NCBI GenBank assembly: GCA_964466595.1
Contig: CAYXNR010000032.1
Span: forward strand, 1-25,565
Length of the DNA: 25,565 bases
DNA from: JABDGC01 sp964466595
GTDB lineage: Bacteria; Pseudomonadota; Gammaproteobacteria; DSM-16500
Direction: 5' to 3'
Shown here piece after piece: positions 6,537 through 14,739 of the stretch (within the stretch, counting starts at the first letter, position 1; each line of letters starts with the position of its first letter). The notes under the pieces were generated by a model. The model had not been told where the DNA came from. It did no database searches and worked only from the letters and a program-made list of their open reading frames with translations. Position numbers and translations under genes: made by a program.

Positions 6537-8378
6537 TTACTTTAGCTTCATCTTTTTTTCGGCTACTGTTCTAGCAACCTGATCAGCAGCCTCACGAACG
6601 GCAGGTTGGAAAAAATTAATAACCCGCGAGGCATTATCATGTTTCATGATTGTTGCTTTAGCAGTCTTAGAGAGAGCCTCTTGTTGTATTTTAGAGCCTG
6701 CTGATAATTTGTTGCTTGTCTCATTCGTGACCTTATCAATAGCAGCAAAGCCTTTTGATACCAGATCTTCCATTTTTTCTGCTGTCTTCGCTAACTTGGG
6801 TAGGGCTTTATCTGCAAGCTTATTTGCCTGCACGCCTAGCTTTTCTATATGTTTTTTGGCCTTTTTCTCAGACTGATTCATGTTATTCGCTTCTGCTTCT
6901 ATTGTATCGATTAAAGAGGTTTCTTCCTCAATAGCCTTTTTTACAATTATTTTACTTTCCTCTGCTGCTTCATCAAGTTTCATCACGATCGAATCAAGGA
7001 TGTTTCTTATACGCTCGTCAGCCTCAGCTAAGGCTTGTTGATCTGCTTCAAGCCGCTCTTCAACGAGATTTAAACTGCTAACCGCTACTGCTTCGAGATA
7101 AACGTGATCCCCAGCAGGTTCTTTATATTCTGTAACTAACATTTCTTGACCTGGCGGTGCTAAACGTTCTTTTTCATCTTCTATTTTTGATATCTTAGTG
7201 ATGTTTTTTATGTCACCGATGACATTTTTTAAGTGGGTGACTATGCCAAGACCCCCAGCAAAAAATTCCTCTTGTAATTCAGAGCTGGTACTTGAAAAGC
7301 CAGGAGGTGATTTTAAGCTTTTTTTGAGATCTTGCTTAGCGACTCCTGCCCGCACTTCCTTTAAATAATTATCCATGAAAGGATTGTGTCTATCGGCTCG
7401 CTTCAGATCTTCTTCTGGACTAAACTGTTCAGGACCGACTTCATTGCTCAATCTGCCTAATAAGCGCCCCTTTAAGTTAAGTTCTTGAGGATTGTTAGGA
7501 TCCGCTAAGATTTCTTGACAACTATTAGCTTGGCTAGCAAGCGCAGCTGTCAATTGCTCGCTTTGCTCGGAACTTAATTGCAGGCCAGCCAATTTAGCTT
7601 TTTCGTCTTCATTGAGTTTTGCTTCGTCTGAGACTAAAAGCTGAGCAAGATCCACTGCGGGGAAGGGAGCTCGAGTGACGATTTCACCATAGGCAACGAT
7701 GGCAAATTCTCGCTTATTTCCTTGACCAATTAAGATAACAGAAATACCTTTTATATTTTGCAGCTGTTTTTGCAAAACAGCTAAAGAAGATACGGTATAT
7801 AGTTTTTTGGGAATTGGTTTGCTAAGAGCAAAGGCAGCCATCGTGGCGTGCAAGATAATTTCAGTCACTAATTGATTGAGATTGCATTTTTTATTCGCTC
7901 CCCAGAATTTTTTTAGCATCTCATCAAATTCACTAGGGTCTTTAAAATTAGGGGCTGGAAATTTATTTTTACCATTAGCGCGTAATAAGAAATTAATACC
8001 AGTATAAAATTCACCGGTATAATTTCTAATAGCATTTAATTCCCCTAATTCGAAACCAGGGAATTGATTTCGGATGGCCTGCTTATTCAGGTCAGGATCA
8101 GAGCGGTAGACTGTTGTATTGTGTGCTAAGAAGGCTTCATATTTTTGAATATCTTCTGGCGTAAATTCAAACTGTTTCCAATCAGGGTGGTGTTTTAGTA
8201 TCTCTGAGAGGTTATAAAAAGACTTACCTACTTTAACGATCATATCGTTATTAGCATCATAGTCCACTTCGATTTCTCTCCCGGCTTCCGCTTCTGTTAG
8301 TATTTTTTTAGCTAGTTCTTCTAATAAGCGCGTGTCTTCTGTTTTAAGCCTGGGACCCTGAATAATACGTTCATGCAT
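6537..8378 (-). CDS. Effector-like protein with degenerate ADP-ribosyltransferase features
   Basis: A 613-residue soluble protein without signal peptide. Residues 112-133 (AIRNYTGEFYTGINFLLR) match the 'YT..gY..IN..LR' helix of R-S-E clan ADP-ribosyltransferases. Then comes a segment ending SKPIPKKLYTV (186-196), where the catalytic Arg of 'LYRG' would be Thr195. The STS motif is visible as PPGFSSTSS (358-366). The final block PPGQEMLV (408-415) sits where E-x-E is expected, keeping only Glu412. About 150 residues are inserted between the Arg and STS blocks. Residues 435-613 are a long Ala/Glu/Lys-rich coiled coil. A Dot/Icm-type effector with an inactive or altered transferase fold is an inference. 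An upstream GGCGGAG ribosome site supports the ATG. It is convergent with the broken ankyrin ORF. The N-terminal YNLSEILKHHPDW resembles YYEMQDYLKHHPQ in the neighbouring 499-residue protein. Confidence 0.6.
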   Translation of the reverse strand: MHERIIQGPRLKTEDTRLLEELAKKILTEAEAGREIEVDYDANNDMIVKVGKSFYNLSEILKHHPDWKQFEFTPEDIQKYEAFLAHNTTVYRSDPDLNKQAIRNQFPGFELGELNAIRNYTGEFYTGINFLLRANGKNKFPAPNFKDPSEFDEMLKKFWGANKKCNLNQLVTEIILHATMAAFALSKPIPKKLYTVSSLAVLQKQLQNIKGISVILIGQGNKREFAIVAYGEIVTRAPFPAVDLAQLLVSDEAKLNEDEKAKLAGLQLSSEQSEQLTAALASQANSCQEILADPNNPQELNLKGRLLGRLSNEVGPEQFSPEEDLKRADRHNPFMDNYLKEVRAGVAKQDLKKSLKSPPGFSSTSSELQEEFFAGGLGIVTHLKNVIGDIKNITKISKIEDEKERLAPPGQEMLVTEYKEPAGDHVYLEAVAVSSLNLVEERLEADQQALAEADERIRNILDSIVMKLDEAAEESKIIVKKAIEEETSLIDTIEAEANNMNQSEKKAKKHIEKLGVQANKLADKALPKLAKTAEKMEDLVSKGFAAIDKVTNETSNKLSAGSKIQQEALSKTAKATIMKHDNASRVINFFQPAVREAADQVARTVAEKKMKLK

Positions 8379-8416
8379 AAACTTCTCCGCCTGTGTTATT
8401 ATTGAACTTATTATTC

Positions 8417-8456
8417 AGTATAGTGCAAGATTAGAATTATGCCGGAATTAATTAAG
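8417..8456 (-). promoter_or_regulatory. Candidate promoter of the ADP-ribosyltransferase-like gene
   Basis: On the minus strand a TATACT -10 element (8422-8417) lies about 40 bp before the start codon. CTTAATTAA (8456-8448), a single half-site similar to a PmrA box, begins 34 bp upstream of it. The second half-site is missing, so regulation by PmrA is not supported by the tandem rule. I see no clear -35. Confidence 0.35.
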
Positions 8457-8504
8457 TAATTGATTTATCATCAAAATTAAATTATTGCTGTCTGTGAATA
8501 GGCT

Positions 8505-10004
8505 TTATTTTAATTTAGGGCGAACAGCCTTCTCATCTGAGGCCTTAGCCCCAAGCTGTTTACTCTCCCAGTTCTGCCTTCGTTCTTCATAGCGACGATG
8601 ATTGGGATGATCACGGAGATAAGCTTGCATCTCGGTCTCATGCTTTGCCATCCGATCGAGCGCTTTTATTTCTGCTTTCTTAAAGAGCTGATTATGACTA
8701 TGAGCTCGATAGGCAATTTTACCCACTCTTTCCCCCGTGATTGCAACAGCAATAGGGATCGCGAGCGCTGGGACGAGTAAGGCTAAGCCGGTGAGCAGAG
8801 CTGTTTTCTGATATTGAATGATACTCTCAGGATCAGTGGCTGATTTTTTGATTTGAGCAGCTGTAAAAGTATATAAATCACTTACACTGTAGTTTTTACT
8901 CGGCAGACGTACATTCGCTAAACCAGTGACTTCTGGTGTTTCATTCATAACAGCTTGCAGACCTAAGCCGAGCTTCTGACTCCCTACTTCAATACCTGTT
9001 ACTATACCGGGAGCAGCACCCACCGTAATACTAGCACTAGCGAGCTTAGCAGCGAAATCACCCCCGCCAATATGGGCGATAGGCGCAACTGAGACCGCCG
9101 CCGCTGCTTCGAGAGCAGAGCTGAGATAGAGAGCATTCTTTTTATCCTGTAAGCTAGTCATGATTTCACGATGATGATTGGCATAAGCCTGAATGTTGCC
9201 TTTCAATTGCGGAATCTCTGCTTCCAATTGCTGCTCTGTTTGGTTTTTTATACCTGTTTTTGCCATATAAACTAAAATACAGTCTAAGACAATTTGTGCA
9301 TCTGTCGCATACTTCATCAGATCAGTTCGCGATTCTGCTTTTTGCATTGCTTCAATCGTTCTATTGAGAAATTGAACATCTTTCAGAATTTTTTCACGAG
9401 CAGCAGCATTGATTTCCAGAAGCTCAGGATCGATTTGCTTCCCAACAGAGTCAAGTTCTGTTAATTCCCCACAACTTTTTTCGATGATCGCACTGAAGTT
9501 AGTTAAATTATTTTTTAGTGTTTGAATGTTGTTTTTTTCAGTTTCTATTTGCTGCAAAAATTCTAGATATTCTGTTTGTTCAGGAGCTCTTTTGCGGGCA
9601 ATAATCGCTTCGATTCTTTTAACCTCCTTATCAAATTTTTTAGCAGCTGCTTCGTTAGTCGGGAAAATATCAGCACCGGTTTTTTCTGCCAACTGTTGGT
9701 AAAATGCTCTTGTTGTTTCATGGCGAGAGTCATGATCATGTATCATGGCGACTTTAAAATGCGCATGGTAAATAGCGAGCGCTCTTACCGGATCAGCTTG
9801 AGGATGATGTTTTAAATAGTCTTGCATCTCATAATATGCTTCAGCGACGGTTTTCGTAACCGACACTCTTTTTCTATTAATAACAATATAACTAAATTCA
9901 AGGCCCGAAATTTTAAAATCTTGGGCGGCTATCTCGGCCTTGATTGCTGCAAGCTCAGCTTTTACCTGTCTTTCTAAAGCCTTATCTTCTGGCCTTGGCA
10001 ACAT
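8505..10004 (-). CDS. Coiled-coil effector-like protein with hydrophobic segments, unknown function
   Basis: A 499-residue protein that I do not recognise. Residues 1-290 are largely helical and charged, with likely coiled coils around 120-165 and 190-290. Two non-polar stretches follow: an Ala/Gly-rich one at about 294-345 and a strongly hydrophobic one at 401-423 (TALLTGLALLVPALAIPIAVAI), which could insert in a membrane, possibly as a hairpin. The motif EMQDYLKHHP (59-68) recurs near the C terminus as EMQAYLRDHP (458-467). It also resembles a motif in the next gene downstream, suggesting a shared module. The C terminus (VRPKLK) parallels that of the neighbour (KMKLK). A GAGGG ribosome site lies about 8 bp before the ATG. 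The host-directed effector role is inferred from style and position. Confidence 0.55.
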   Translation of the reverse strand: MLPRPEDKALERQVKAELAAIKAEIAAQDFKISGLEFSYIVINRKRVSVTKTVAEAYYEMQDYLKHHPQADPVRALAIYHAHFKVAMIHDHDSRHETTRAFYQQLAEKTGADIFPTNEAAAKKFDKEVKRIEAIIARKRAPEQTEYLEFLQQIETEKNNIQTLKNNLTNFSAIIEKSCGELTELDSVGKQIDPELLEINAAAREKILKDVQFLNRTIEAMQKAESRTDLMKYATDAQIVLDCILVYMAKTGIKNQTEQQLEAEIPQLKGNIQAYANHHREIMTSLQDKKNALYLSSALEAAAAVSVAPIAHIGGGDFAAKLASASITVGAAPGIVTGIEVGSQKLGLGLQAVMNETPEVTGLANVRLPSKNYSVSDLYTFTAAQIKKSATDPESIIQYQKTALLTGLALLVPALAIPIAVAITGERVGKIAYRAHSHNQLFKKAEIKALDRMAKHETEMQAYLRDHPNHRRYEERRQNWESKQLGAKASDEKAVRPKLK

Positions 10005-10147
10005 AGCTTGACCCTCGTTAGAAATAATTGCTCTAACTTAGGTATAGCAGGCCTTGCTCAAAAATGAGGTTATTGCATACAAAAAATACAAATTATTGAT
10101 TTTAAAGAACTTATTCTCGTCCTACATCGAGAGGTCTAGTACGCACC

Positions 10148-11308
10148 TTAAAAATAGGGACTTTTCACTAATTGATATAACAAAGCCCCTAAAGACCAAT
10201 TTAATTCTTCATGACCAATCATATTGCTAACGATTAGCTGTTTTTCTTGAAGCTTGTAAGTTTCATATAACAACTGACTTAAATAAACTCCATTTGCACA
10301 ATAGGTAGAGAGATATTGTTCAGCTTCCTGCGGATAAGCGACAACAAGCTCTTCCCAGGTTGTAGCACAGCTAGTCTGAATATGAGCAAGTAGATTTTCC
10401 TGACTTGGTTTTTGGGCCACGTCAAAGAAATTTTCCGTATGATAAGCGCCCGAATAAGCTACAAAATTTTTATTAGCAAGAGAAGGAAGCTCTTGTTGAA
10501 CAGCATGCTGCTTAATTAGATCCACATATAAATTTTTGCAGCTTTCGAAATTGAAGTTGCCTTGCTGGGTAGAGTTCAAAGCATAATGCTTGGGATAGCA
10601 GCTTTCAGCGAGGGGCTGCATATTAATGTGATGAAGGGCTTCAGACAAGCCGAGGCCCAAAAAACTCTTGCTGTAAATTGTGTAAGCCTGTCCGCCAATG
10701 AAGAGTCGAAAATAATCTGACGAATTCGTATTCGCTAGGGTAGAAAAGGCAATTTCTATAGAAGAGCCGCCGACATCGATGCTGCCTTGAGTGATATCGA
10801 CAGGACTATCAAAACTTTTTAAAAGATAATTGAGGTCTAACCAGCCAAAGAGCCCTTCTAAGTTTCCGGGGATGGTTTTTATTTCTCCAGGGATCAGGCT
10901 ATAGTTATTTTTGATAAAAAGAGAAACTTGCTGATAAATAGCAGCCTGTTTTTCAGGCGCGATGAGTCGCATACCCGCTGTGCCATAGAGATTGATCCTA
11001 ATCTTTGCAGGATCAAGCTGTTTTTTTTGCGCTTCCAGCAAGGCGTCTTCAATAAGCTTCTTAAGCGAGGATCCAGCTGCTTCCGGCATATTTTCATAGC
11101 TAGCAAGACCGGGTTTGCTACTTTCTGAAAAAAGCTCATGAATCACCGGAATATTAAATTGCATATAATATTCAAATAGATGTATTCTGGACCCCGTACT
11201 GCCTGCATCAATAATCATTGTGTAAGCGGGATTCTGTATGGGCTTGGCATGAATAGAAGAGCTTAAAAATAAACCAATAAAAAAATAAAAGACAACTTGT
11301 TTTATCAT
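10148..11308 (-). CDS. Ecto-NTPDase (GDA1/CD39 apyrase family) with signal peptide
   Basis: A 386-residue enzyme predicted to hydrolyse nucleoside tri- and diphosphates. I place the start at the ATG ending at 11308, which has a GAGGA ribosome site 4 bp upstream and opens directly into a signal peptide (MIKQVVFYFFIGLFLSSSIHA, cleavage likely before KP). A longer in-frame start at 11392 would bury it. The apyrase-conserved regions are visible: ACR1 DAGSTGSR (35-42), ACR2 LYGTAGMR (108-115), ACR3 LEGLFGWLDLN (150-160, with the catalytic-type Glu151), and ACR4 DVGGSSIE (178-185). L. pneumophila secretes a related NTPDase that supports intracellular growth, so a role outside the bacterium, perhaps in the host vacuole, is reasonable. 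It follows cheB in the same direction but after a 131-bp gap, so it is probably not part of the chemosensory operon. Confidence 0.88.
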   Translation of the reverse strand: MIKQVVFYFFIGLFLSSSIHAKPIQNPAYTMIIDAGSTGSRIHLFEYYMQFNIPVIHELFSESSKPGLASYENMPEAAGSSLKKLIEDALLEAQKKQLDPAKIRINLYGTAGMRLIAPEKQAAIYQQVSLFIKNNYSLIPGEIKTIPGNLEGLFGWLDLNYLLKSFDSPVDITQGSIDVGGSSIEIAFSTLANTNSSDYFRLFIGGQAYTIYSKSFLGLGLSEALHHINMQPLAESCYPKHYALNSTQQGNFNFESCKNLYVDLIKQHAVQQELPSLANKNFVAYSGAYHTENFFDVAQKPSQENLLAHIQTSCATTWEELVVAYPQEAEQYLSTYCANGVYLSQLLYETYKLQEKQLIVSNMIGHEELNWSLGALLYQLVKSPYF

Positions 11309-11439
11309 GATTCCTCGTCTTGATTTGATCGAATAGAAAAAAATCCTAACATGCAGTGAGTCGGAGAACAACAAAGATTGCTGGTTTGCCAAAAGTATGG
11401 GGTTTTCAAGGGCGTTTCTGTTTTCTCGGAGAAGGTTGT

Positions 11440-12513
11440 TTAGTCTATTTTTGCTGCAGCAGCTTGTTTTTGAATAATTGAAATTAAATGCTCAGCGATC
11501 TTGTCAAGCTCAATCATTCGATTAGTTGCACCCAGTGAATGAGCCACTCCAGCCATGCCAAAAACCACTGCACTTTGCTCGTCTTGCGTGAAAGTGTAAG
11601 CTTGTGCATTTTTCATATCTAACAAACCCAGCGCGCCATCGCTGCCCATGCCAGTTAATAAGATCCCGATGGCATGGTTAGCCGAAACTTTTGCAACTGA
11701 TTTTAATAAAACAGTCGCTGAAGGATAAAAGCCCGATACCGGTAGGCCATGCGTTAATTTTGCATATAAGGCGCCGTGTTTACGGATAACTTCCAGATGA
11801 TATTTATCCGGTGCAAAATAAATGGTTCCTGGAACCAATAATTCAAGATTTTCTGCTTCTTTCACACGGGGGCGCACATGTTTGTTGAGCCATTGGGTAA
11901 AACCCTGAATAAAACCCTGAGTCATATGTTGCACCACGACAATCGGCACAGGAAAGTCAGCAGCTAGGTTTGAAAAGATGGTTTTTAAAGCTTGGGGACC
12001 GCCTACAGAAGAACCAATTGCAATAATTTCAAAAGGCTCGGCTTTTAATTCTGGATGAACTGGAAGGCTAAGATTTTTTTTTGTTTTAGATGGAGCTTGA
12101 AAGCGTCTTTTAATTACTTTGATCTCGGCCATACTGCGAACTGTTTCCGTAATACGTTTTTTAAGCGTGAGAAAAGAAGTATTGGCCTGATCTGGCTTTT
12201 CAATCAGACAGAGTGCGCCAGCGGCTAAGGCTTTAAAAGAAGCGTTTAAAGCGGAATCATCCAAGCGCGAACTAATGATAATAATGGGGGTAGGATGCGA
12301 AGACATAATTAAACGTGTAGCTTCAAAGCCATCTAAAAGGGGCATCACCAGATCCATGGTAATGAGATCAGGTTTTAAAAGGGCTGTCAGCCGAACGGCC
12401 TCTTTGCCATTTGCGGCACAGCCAATCACTTGCATATCTTCTTCTGCTTCAAAGATTGATTTTAATAATAAGGTTTCTGTTTTAGAGTCATCAACGATTA
12501 GAATTTTAATCAT
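11440..12513 (-). CDS. cheB: CheB receptor methylesterase (WspF-like)
   Basis: A 357-residue two-domain protein. The receiver domain (1-120) has D8, D9, phosphoacceptor D54 in ITMDLVMP and K106. A linker of about 40 residues leads to the methylesterase domain (160-350) with catalytic Ser169 in GSSVGG, His196 in VVQHM and Asp292 in GMGSDGALGL. It removes methyl groups from (and deamidates) the chemoreceptors when phosphorylated by the adjacent CheA, giving adaptation. It starts 4 bp after the cheA stop with little room for its own ribosome site, so translation is likely coupled. It is the last gene of the chemosensory operon. In Wsp systems loss of this enzyme (WspF) locks the array on. Confidence 0.95.
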   Translation of the reverse strand: MIKILIVDDSKTETLLLKSIFEAEEDMQVIGCAANGKEAVRLTALLKPDLITMDLVMPLLDGFEATRLIMSSHPTPIIIISSRLDDSALNASFKALAAGALCLIEKPDQANTSFLTLKKRITETVRSMAEIKVIKRRFQAPSKTKKNLSLPVHPELKAEPFEIIAIGSSVGGPQALKTIFSNLAADFPVPIVVVQHMTQGFIQGFTQWLNKHVRPRVKEAENLELLVPGTIYFAPDKYHLEVIRKHGALYAKLTHGLPVSGFYPSATVLLKSVAKVSANHAIGILLTGMGSDGALGLLDMKNAQAYTFTQDEQSAVVFGMAGVAHSLGATNRMIELDKIAEHLISIIQKQAAAAKID

Positions 12514-12517
12514 GGCC

Positions 12518-14728
12518 TTATACCAATTGTGAAATAATCTCTAACAATTGACTGGACTCAAAATCACTTTTAACAATATAGGCATTGGCCCCAACTTCCA
12601 TGCCGCGCTTTTTTTCATTATCACTGCCTAAAGAGGTGACGATAATGACAGGCATATTTTTGAGTTCAGGACTTTGCTTGACTCGCTCAGTCAAGCTAAA
12701 ACCATCCATGATTGGCATGGAAACATCGGTAATTAATAAAGAAAATTTTTGTTTCTGTAACAGATCCCAAGCTTCTTTTCCATTAACCGCAACGGTAACT
12801 TGGTAATCTTTACTTTCGAGAGCATTTTTTTCTAAGGTGCGCGTGGTGATGGAATCATCGACGACTAAGATATGCGGTCTGTCAACAAGCTGCTTCTTTT
12901 CTTTCTGAAAATGTAGGCCCGTCGTAGTAAAATGCAACGCATTGCTAATGAGCTCACTCGGATTTAATACAATGATAACCTGACCACTACCTGCTAAGGT
13001 GCCGCCTACTACGCAAGGCACATTATTTAAAGGAGCTTTTAAGGGTTTAATGACAATTTCTCTTTCACCAATAATTTCGTCAACCATCAATGCCACCAGT
13101 TGCCGTCCTTTATGAATGACGACAAGCGAAAGCTGCTCTTTCGGTCCTAAGGCCGGAGGAACAAGATTGAGAATGGTTGCCAAAGAACGCAGGGCAACAG
13201 GATGCTCATCGAGAAGGATAGCTTGGCTGGCTTCAACATAAATCAGTTTGTCAATATCAAGCTTGATAACCCGTTCTACACTACTTGTTGGCAAGATAAA
13301 CAAAAGATTGCCACAGCTGATTAAAAGCCCCCTTTCACTGCTCAGTGTTAAGGGTAGGCGTAGGGTGAAAGTCGTGCCCTGATTGACTTTAGTTTCAACT
13401 TTAATGTGACCTTTTAAATTATCTAGATTAGTTCGGACAACATCTAAGCCCACGCCGCGACCGGAAACGGCGGTCACAGTTTCTCTGGTTGAAAAGCCCG
13501 GATGAAAAATTAAATGAAGTATTTCATCTGGCTTCATCGTTTCTAATTCATTTTCCGTAACGATATTTTTTTGCAAGGCGACTGCAACCACTTTTTTAAT
13601 ATCGATTCCTTTTCCGTCATCGCTAATTTTAAATAAAATATGGTTTCCTTCTTGATCAATTTGAAGCTTGATTTTTCCCGTTTCATTTTTACCTTGCTCG
13701 CGCCGTAGCTCGGCTGTTTCAATCCCATGATCGATGGCATTGCGCAGAAGATGGAGCAGCGGGTCTTTTAAGCCTTCAAGAATTAACTTATCAATCTTGA
13801 CTTCTTCTCCCTTGATTTCAAACTCAACTTTTTTACGAAGTTCCTGAGCCAAATCACGCACTGCTCGGGGTAGGGTGCAAGTCAGTGCTGCTGCCGGCAC
13901 CAGACGTAAGAGGCGTATTTCTTCCTGCAAAGTATTATTTAAAACATTTAATTCATTAATATGAGGACGCATATTTTTTTGCATGTGATTGAGCGTATCA
14001 GTTAAATCAACAATAAAATCACTATTGCTTCCTAAATATTTTTGCAGGCTTTCTTTATTGAGCGCCTCACTCTGGCTAGAGATTGTGAGTAGGTTTTGAT
14101 TCCAGGTATTACAAAATTGTCTTGCTTGTGTAGATAATTTAGCGAGTTCCTGATAATGATCATCAATGACCAGTTTACTAATTTGCATTTCTTCCATTAA
14201 GGCAGAAATGCGGTCAAGATGGGGCAGGGATACGCGAATGGTATCGGTTTCCAAACCCGCTTGATGAACAAGCTTTTTTTGAGTAGGCGCTTGAATATTT
14301 TCCTGAATGTCCGGTTGCGGGCTAGTTTGAGTTGCAGCTTGCAGGCGAGCGATTAAAGTATTGAAATCAAAATTTAGCGATTTTCTTTCCACAAAGGCCT
14401 GCATGGCTCCGCGCATGCCATCTACGGCATCAAGGCAAAGATCAACGCGGTCGGGTGTCAGCGCAATCATATTTTTCTGGATGCAGGAAAATAAAGATTC
14501 CAGTTGATGGGCGATGTCGGCAACCGTTTGGATATTAATACTTCGAGCGGTTCCTTTTATATTGTGAGCGGCTCTGAAAAGGCGCTCAATTTGTTTTGTG
14601 AAAGCTTCTCCGCTAGACTGCGATTTTTCCAAAATAAGCAAGGCATCGGTAATCACCTGCAGTTGTTCTTCTAGTTCAACTTGAAAGGTTTCGATCAGCT
14701 GTTTTAACAGAGCGGGATCTAGATCCAT
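12518..14728 (-). CDS. cheA: Hybrid CheA histidine kinase with C-terminal receiver (WspE-like)
   Basis: A 736-residue cytoplasmic kinase. The domains in order are: Hpt (about 5-115, phosphorylated His55 in AAHNIKGTARS); a linker of about 50 residues without an evident P2 domain; P3 dimerisation (about 165-275); an ATP-binding domain with N box NAIDHG (330-335), G1 DDGKGID (370-376), F-box region FHPGFST (408-414) and G2 GRGVGLDV (423-430); a CheW-like P5 domain (about 465-595); and a receiver (about 618-733) with phosphoacceptor D668 in LITDVSMP and K720. A receiver fused to CheA is typical of WspE and other non-flagellar arrays, where it may act as a phosphate sink or autoregulator. The start has an AGGGAAG ribosome site; the gene begins 11 bp after the receptor stop. 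Confidence 0.95.
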   Translation of the reverse strand: MDLDPALLKQLIETFQVELEEQLQVITDALLILEKSQSSGEAFTKQIERLFRAAHNIKGTARSINIQTVADIAHQLESLFSCIQKNMIALTPDRVDLCLDAVDGMRGAMQAFVERKSLNFDFNTLIARLQAATQTSPQPDIQENIQAPTQKKLVHQAGLETDTIRVSLPHLDRISALMEEMQISKLVIDDHYQELAKLSTQARQFCNTWNQNLLTISSQSEALNKESLQKYLGSNSDFIVDLTDTLNHMQKNMRPHINELNVLNNTLQEEIRLLRLVPAAALTCTLPRAVRDLAQELRKKVEFEIKGEEVKIDKLILEGLKDPLLHLLRNAIDHGIETAELRREQGKNETGKIKLQIDQEGNHILFKISDDGKGIDIKKVVAVALQKNIVTENELETMKPDEILHLIFHPGFSTRETVTAVSGRGVGLDVVRTNLDNLKGHIKVETKVNQGTTFTLRLPLTLSSERGLLISCGNLLFILPTSSVERVIKLDIDKLIYVEASQAILLDEHPVALRSLATILNLVPPALGPKEQLSLVVIHKGRQLVALMVDEIIGEREIVIKPLKAPLNNVPCVVGGTLAGSGQVIIVLNPSELISNALHFTTTGLHFQKEKKQLVDRPHILVVDDSITTRTLEKNALESKDYQVTVAVNGKEAWDLLQKQKFSLLITDVSMPIMDGFSLTERVKQSPELKNMPVIIVTSLGSDNEKKRGMEVGANAYIVKSDFESSQLLEIISQLV

Positions 14729-14739
14729 AAGTTGCTTCC

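Noticed and set aside
8448..8456. Single PmrA-like half-site upstream of the transferase-like gene
   Set aside because: No second half-site at the expected spacing; a 9-mer of this composition is expected by chance in AT-rich DNA.
11421..11431. TTCTCGGAGAA palindrome just after cheB as operon terminator
   Set aside because: The stem is only five base pairs and no U-run follows on the minus strand.
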